NCBI GenBank assembly: GCA_009741485.1
Contig: CM019230.1
Location: 3,808,619 to 3,872,618 of the forward strand
Length of the DNA stretch: 64,000 bases
Direction of reading: 5' to 3'
Source of the DNA: Malurus cyaneus samueli
Taxonomy: Eukaryota > Chordata > Aves > Passeriformes > Maluridae
Shown here: piece by piece, positions 60,301 through 64,000 of the stretch
How the letters are laid out: each line of letters begins with the position of its first letter
Numbering within the stretch: position 1 is the first letter of the stretch
Notes under the pieces: model-generated
The model's input: the letters and a program-made list of their open reading frames with translations, nothing else
Told to the model about the DNA's origin: nothing
Database searches by the model: none
Made by a program: the position numbers and the translations under genes

Positions 60301-63300
60301 CCAATAGGTAACGACACTGGGAAAAGTGGCCTTAGCACCATATCCCAACATACACATCACATATATTAGGTTTAAAATTGCTCATACAGTCACTTCCTAC
60401 AAAACCAGTGAAATCACCAATATTTTAGGACAGCGTTGCAAATCTATTAATACCATGCAAACACATGGACAAAGCTGTTTGCATCTGCACATTTGTTTGG
60501 ATATTTTATCATAACAACAGAAGTGTCACTGGAAAGAAATATATACCATGTTCCAGAAGCCATCTGGATCCCACTGGGGAGGGCCAGTTCATCTGGAAGT
60601 GATGAAACACCACCAGAATGTCCCCCAAAGAGGAAAAAAAACAAGTTTGACAATGCAGATGTGTGATGTTATGGAACTCTTGAAAAAACACATATGTGAG
60701 CACTGACATGTAGATAATTCTAAAACTGACAGCCCTCATTTCACCAGGCCAACAGCCTCTGCATATCAGAACAGACCATTCCAATACTCTTCATTCTAAT
60801 TTTAGGAATCCTAACAGTGAAAAGTCTCACCTGTTTCTAAGCTTTTCATTTGACCCCCTAAAACCATAATGCTTTATCCAAATTAACCTGTCAAGAAGCT
60901 TTAACATCCAAGGAGCACACGGCAATTTTTCCAGTGCCCTGTGCAATTTGTGCCCTGTGCATCGACCCTGCCTCACCTGCAATGCTTTCACCCCAAAGTT
61001 CACTCCTGTCACTCACTCTGGGGCTGAGCATCCTTCAGAACTGAAATGGATTCAAGGCTTAGGAAGCAGCACTGCTATTTTTGGCTTCAACTGCACACAA
61101 AATGTGAAACCTGCACTCATAACTCTATAGAAAAACTCGCATTCTCTCCAAGTGAGGCCCTTCAATATCTTGAGTAAAAGGGAACTGAGAGGTATCATAC
61201 AGTGCTTTGTTTACACTCACACTGCTGTTGTAAAACCATTTGTTGGAGTAGTAGTGATTGTCTGATGCTCTCTTTTATCATTCATGTGCTTAATCATACC
61301 CTGCACTGAGTTAACCACGTTCAGGGATGGGTGTTTCCTCAGCAGCCTATGCCACAATCTAGGTCTGAGATCACGTGTGTCCCGAAATACTGAATATTTT
61401 AAGAACCGTTAGAACTCCTGACCCAACAGGCTGATGCAAAAATCAGATCAGGGATTTCAAAATGTTTGTGAATATCAGCGGTAAAATCAGATAAAATTAA
61501 TAGGAAACTATATTGTCAACTGCACAGAGAATAAAAACATTAACCATTATAAGGCAATTAATTTGTTTCCACTGTGTTGCTACAAAAGCACTGCTGCTGA
61601 GTATGAGTCAATTGTGCTAAACTGGAGGTAACAATGCAATTTAGAAGACAAAAAGAATTCTGTATTAGGGATCACCCCCACAAATACTAGATGGCAGTGG
61701 CTTGTTCTCCCTCCAAGACTTACCCTCCCTTCCAGCAATTTTGCTTAAGTCGCTTTTCAGAGCTTAATCATATTAGAGGAATAAAATCAATACATGTGAG
61801 AAATCTGAAATCCTCCACAGGATTTGCAAGAGCAAATTTCTGGAGAGTATGAAGGCATGTCACAGACAAAGAACACCAATTTTACAACTTAACACCATGG
61901 ACTGAATCAGGTATGGAGGGAGAAAAATTTACATAGAAAATATATGGTCTTGCCTGGCAGCTGAATGTTTTAACTTCACTGGTTACATATGTTCCCTTCC
62001 ATACTGTACTGTCTTCTATGCTTCATTCATGGTTTTTTTAATTTACTTTTGCATTTAATGATAAGCCAACACAGTATCACTGTACCTGTGCTAAATGCAA
62101 ACACTGAGGTTGCTATAAAACACAGTCATTTAAATATCAAGAATTGCTATCAAAATTGATTGTCTTTCCTTCAGGCATTAAGAATTTACTGTTTCATATC
62201 ACTGACTTGTATTGCAAAATGCAGCAACAATCAATTCTTAGCTGTACACGCAACCCCCTCAGAGCTCTTACCTTTGAAATGCAAACATTACATAACGAAT
62301 TAAACTCATGAGTGCACAGCAAACCTACAGCTCCTCTACACCACAGTGATTTGGCAAACGTTTCATTAACACTGAGTACCAAGCTTCCTTTATGTCAGCT
62401 GTTTAGAAATACATGGTTAGTTTCAGGATATAGCAAAAGGCTATTTTGAACATATTCACTGCTGGTTTGTATTGAATTAGGGAGGGTACAGTGGCTGTAC
62501 CTTGACTAATCCATAAACTGAGTACCCCACTGTGCCACTTTAGAGCTGTATTTTTTTCCAGTAACTGTAAATTATATGAAAAATCTGGGTCATTAGCAAA
62601 TACAGTTTTAAGGAATCTGAATGTGTGGCAACCTTGCTGCTACCCAGAAAACACTATAACATCTTTGCATCCTTGTTAATGTCTAGGCAAATATTTTATT
62701 TTTCCTTTCAGTAATTACTTTCAGGAAAAGCAAAGAAGTATGTTCTTATTACAATGGCAGTATCACTTGAAAACACCCTCTTCTTTCAATGTTTCAGTGC
62801 CAAAGTCTCTCTTATGGTTGCAGACTGCAAGCTAGGTATGAGCAAGAAGGTATGAGTTAATCTCTGTCATTGTGCACACTGATGGAATTTCGTTTCCATT
62901 AATCTCTGGGTGCAACTCTGAACAGCAACACTACAGCCAGAAGCCTGAAAATCATCCAGACTCTCCAGAAAGACTCCAGGTTGTCAGGCAGTGGAATTAC
63001 AGTCCTGAAATTACAGGAGAAGCTACTTCTGGAGTGGTTACATCACAAGGGCTGTTTGGAGTATGACAACATTAACTCCTGGGAGACATCTGACAGCAAG
63101 CCAAAATGGAGCACCAGGACTGTCACTAAACTCAGCCACAGCCACAATCTACTGCCTGGGCAGCACTTGATGTTGATGCCTTTAACTTCAGCCCTGAATG
63201 GGGATGAATGGAAGCCAATAAAATTAGCAAAAAACATCTCCCAATTTCAACAATTTCTTTCCTCATCTGTTCATGAGAAGTATGTGAACTCGTTTTTAGC

Positions 63301-64000
63301 TATTTCTGTTCTACATCACTAATAAACCACTAATTGGCTTTAAGTGAATTACTGTCCACTCACATGAATAATTGATATTGGCCTATACATTTTATTAGCT
63401 GCTCAAGCTCCCCTTCAGTTGTGACACTGCTTCTGTGAGCAGATCTCACCTTGACAAAGACTACTGTGTTAGCACCTGCATGGTTTGCACACCTCCAAAA
63501 GGTGATTACATATCTCAGAAAGAAGTTGTCAACTTATTTCACTTGTTGCTGAAAATTACGTGAGGAGTTTAAGTAGAATCTGGCATAATGAAACATCAAC
63601 TGGCACTACCCTGAAATACACATTCACACAATCCACTGCCAGAACTGGGGCTTGCTGAACATGTCACTCACAATGCTCCCAGACTCTTGGCTGCTACTGC
63701 AACTCTCTTCCCAGTGAAAGGGAACCAGATGGTGAGCGACTCTTGGCATTTCTCAGTGTTATGTGAAGTGTTTCTTTAGCTAGTGAGCACATGCCATCCA
63801 GTCAAGTCGCTTTGGAAACAGCCCCTCCTGTCTTTCTTCAGATTTCTACACAAACGGCAAACACCCCATTCACGAGCAAAGCCAGACCCAAGCACTGAAC
63901 CAAAAGTCTCAGCAGGAGTTTCTGTTGTCCTGGAGACAAAGAAACATCTCTGAAGGATTTATTTCATCCTTTGGTCTTGTTACGGTCTCTGATTGTTCAA
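57342..64000. other. AT-rich intronic or intergenic DNA, no gene seen
   Basis: About 6.7 kb without a recognised gene. A short A/T-rich irregular repeat (ataaatac-type units) lies at about 57706-57733. Minus-strand CAG|gtgagg at about 60971 is a good donor without a clear acceptor. The plus-strand frame at 62981-63322 (113 codons) and the overlapping frame at 62872-63066 match nothing recognisable and are most likely chance. Confidence 0.6.

Overview
The window looks like non-coding nuclear DNA from a vertebrate, most likely a bird. It is moderately AT-rich and strongly CpG-depleted, apart from a few short CpG-retaining pockets. Simple repeats are few and short. I recognise no mammalian-type SINEs and no retroviral or transposase reading frames. 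There is no compact gene packing, ribosome-binding-site pattern, operon, tRNA, rRNA or CRISPR array. The avian assignment is an inference from compactness and low repeat content; no single diagnostic element was found, and another sauropsid cannot be excluded.

I could not recognise any known protein. The open frames that exist have the number and length expected by chance, given local GC content. The longest (229 codons, 5960-6649) lies on a three-copy 135-bp tandem repeat whose period is divisible by three, so stops stay absent in several frames on both strands. The best protein-coding candidate is an 89-nt internal exon on the minus strand (24770-24858). It has a pyrimidine-rich acceptor, a CAG|gtaag donor and one open frame encoding an acidic, tyrosine-rich peptide that I could not assign to a family. 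About 6.8 kb further along the same strand (17951-17975) lies a near-perfect recursive-splice motif, in which a 3' splice site is fused directly to a 5' splice site. Together they fit a long intron-rich minus-strand gene, but this is not proven.

Layout: 1-3.0 kb is ordinary intergenic or intronic sequence with a GC-richer block at 1.8-2.4 kb. 3.0-6.9 kb is the most structured part: CpG-retaining pockets at 3.0-3.3, 5.37-5.62 and 6.64-6.80 kb, a plus-strand recursive-splice-like site at 4.1 kb, and the 135-bp tandem repeat at 6.10-6.52 kb. 7-22 kb is mostly featureless, with a (TGCA)5 microsatellite, a CpG-rich open segment at 13.2 kb and homeodomain-site-rich blocks at 15.3-16.1 kb. 22-28 kb holds a T25 tract, a paired homeodomain-site block and the candidate exon. 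28-45 kb is AT-rich with several blocks that resemble conserved non-coding elements. 45.6 kb has a TATA-like box, an NRF1-like motif and a strong-Kozak small ORF. 54.0 kb has three clustered AATAAA signals. 57.2 kb has a plus-strand exon-like segment. The remainder to 64 kb is plain AT-rich sequence.

No previously undescribed gene system is visible. The items most worth checking are the 24.8-kb exon with its recursive-splice partner, the 6.64-6.80-kb CpG-retaining inverted-repeat block next to the tandem repeat, and the 45.6-kb promoter-like small ORF.
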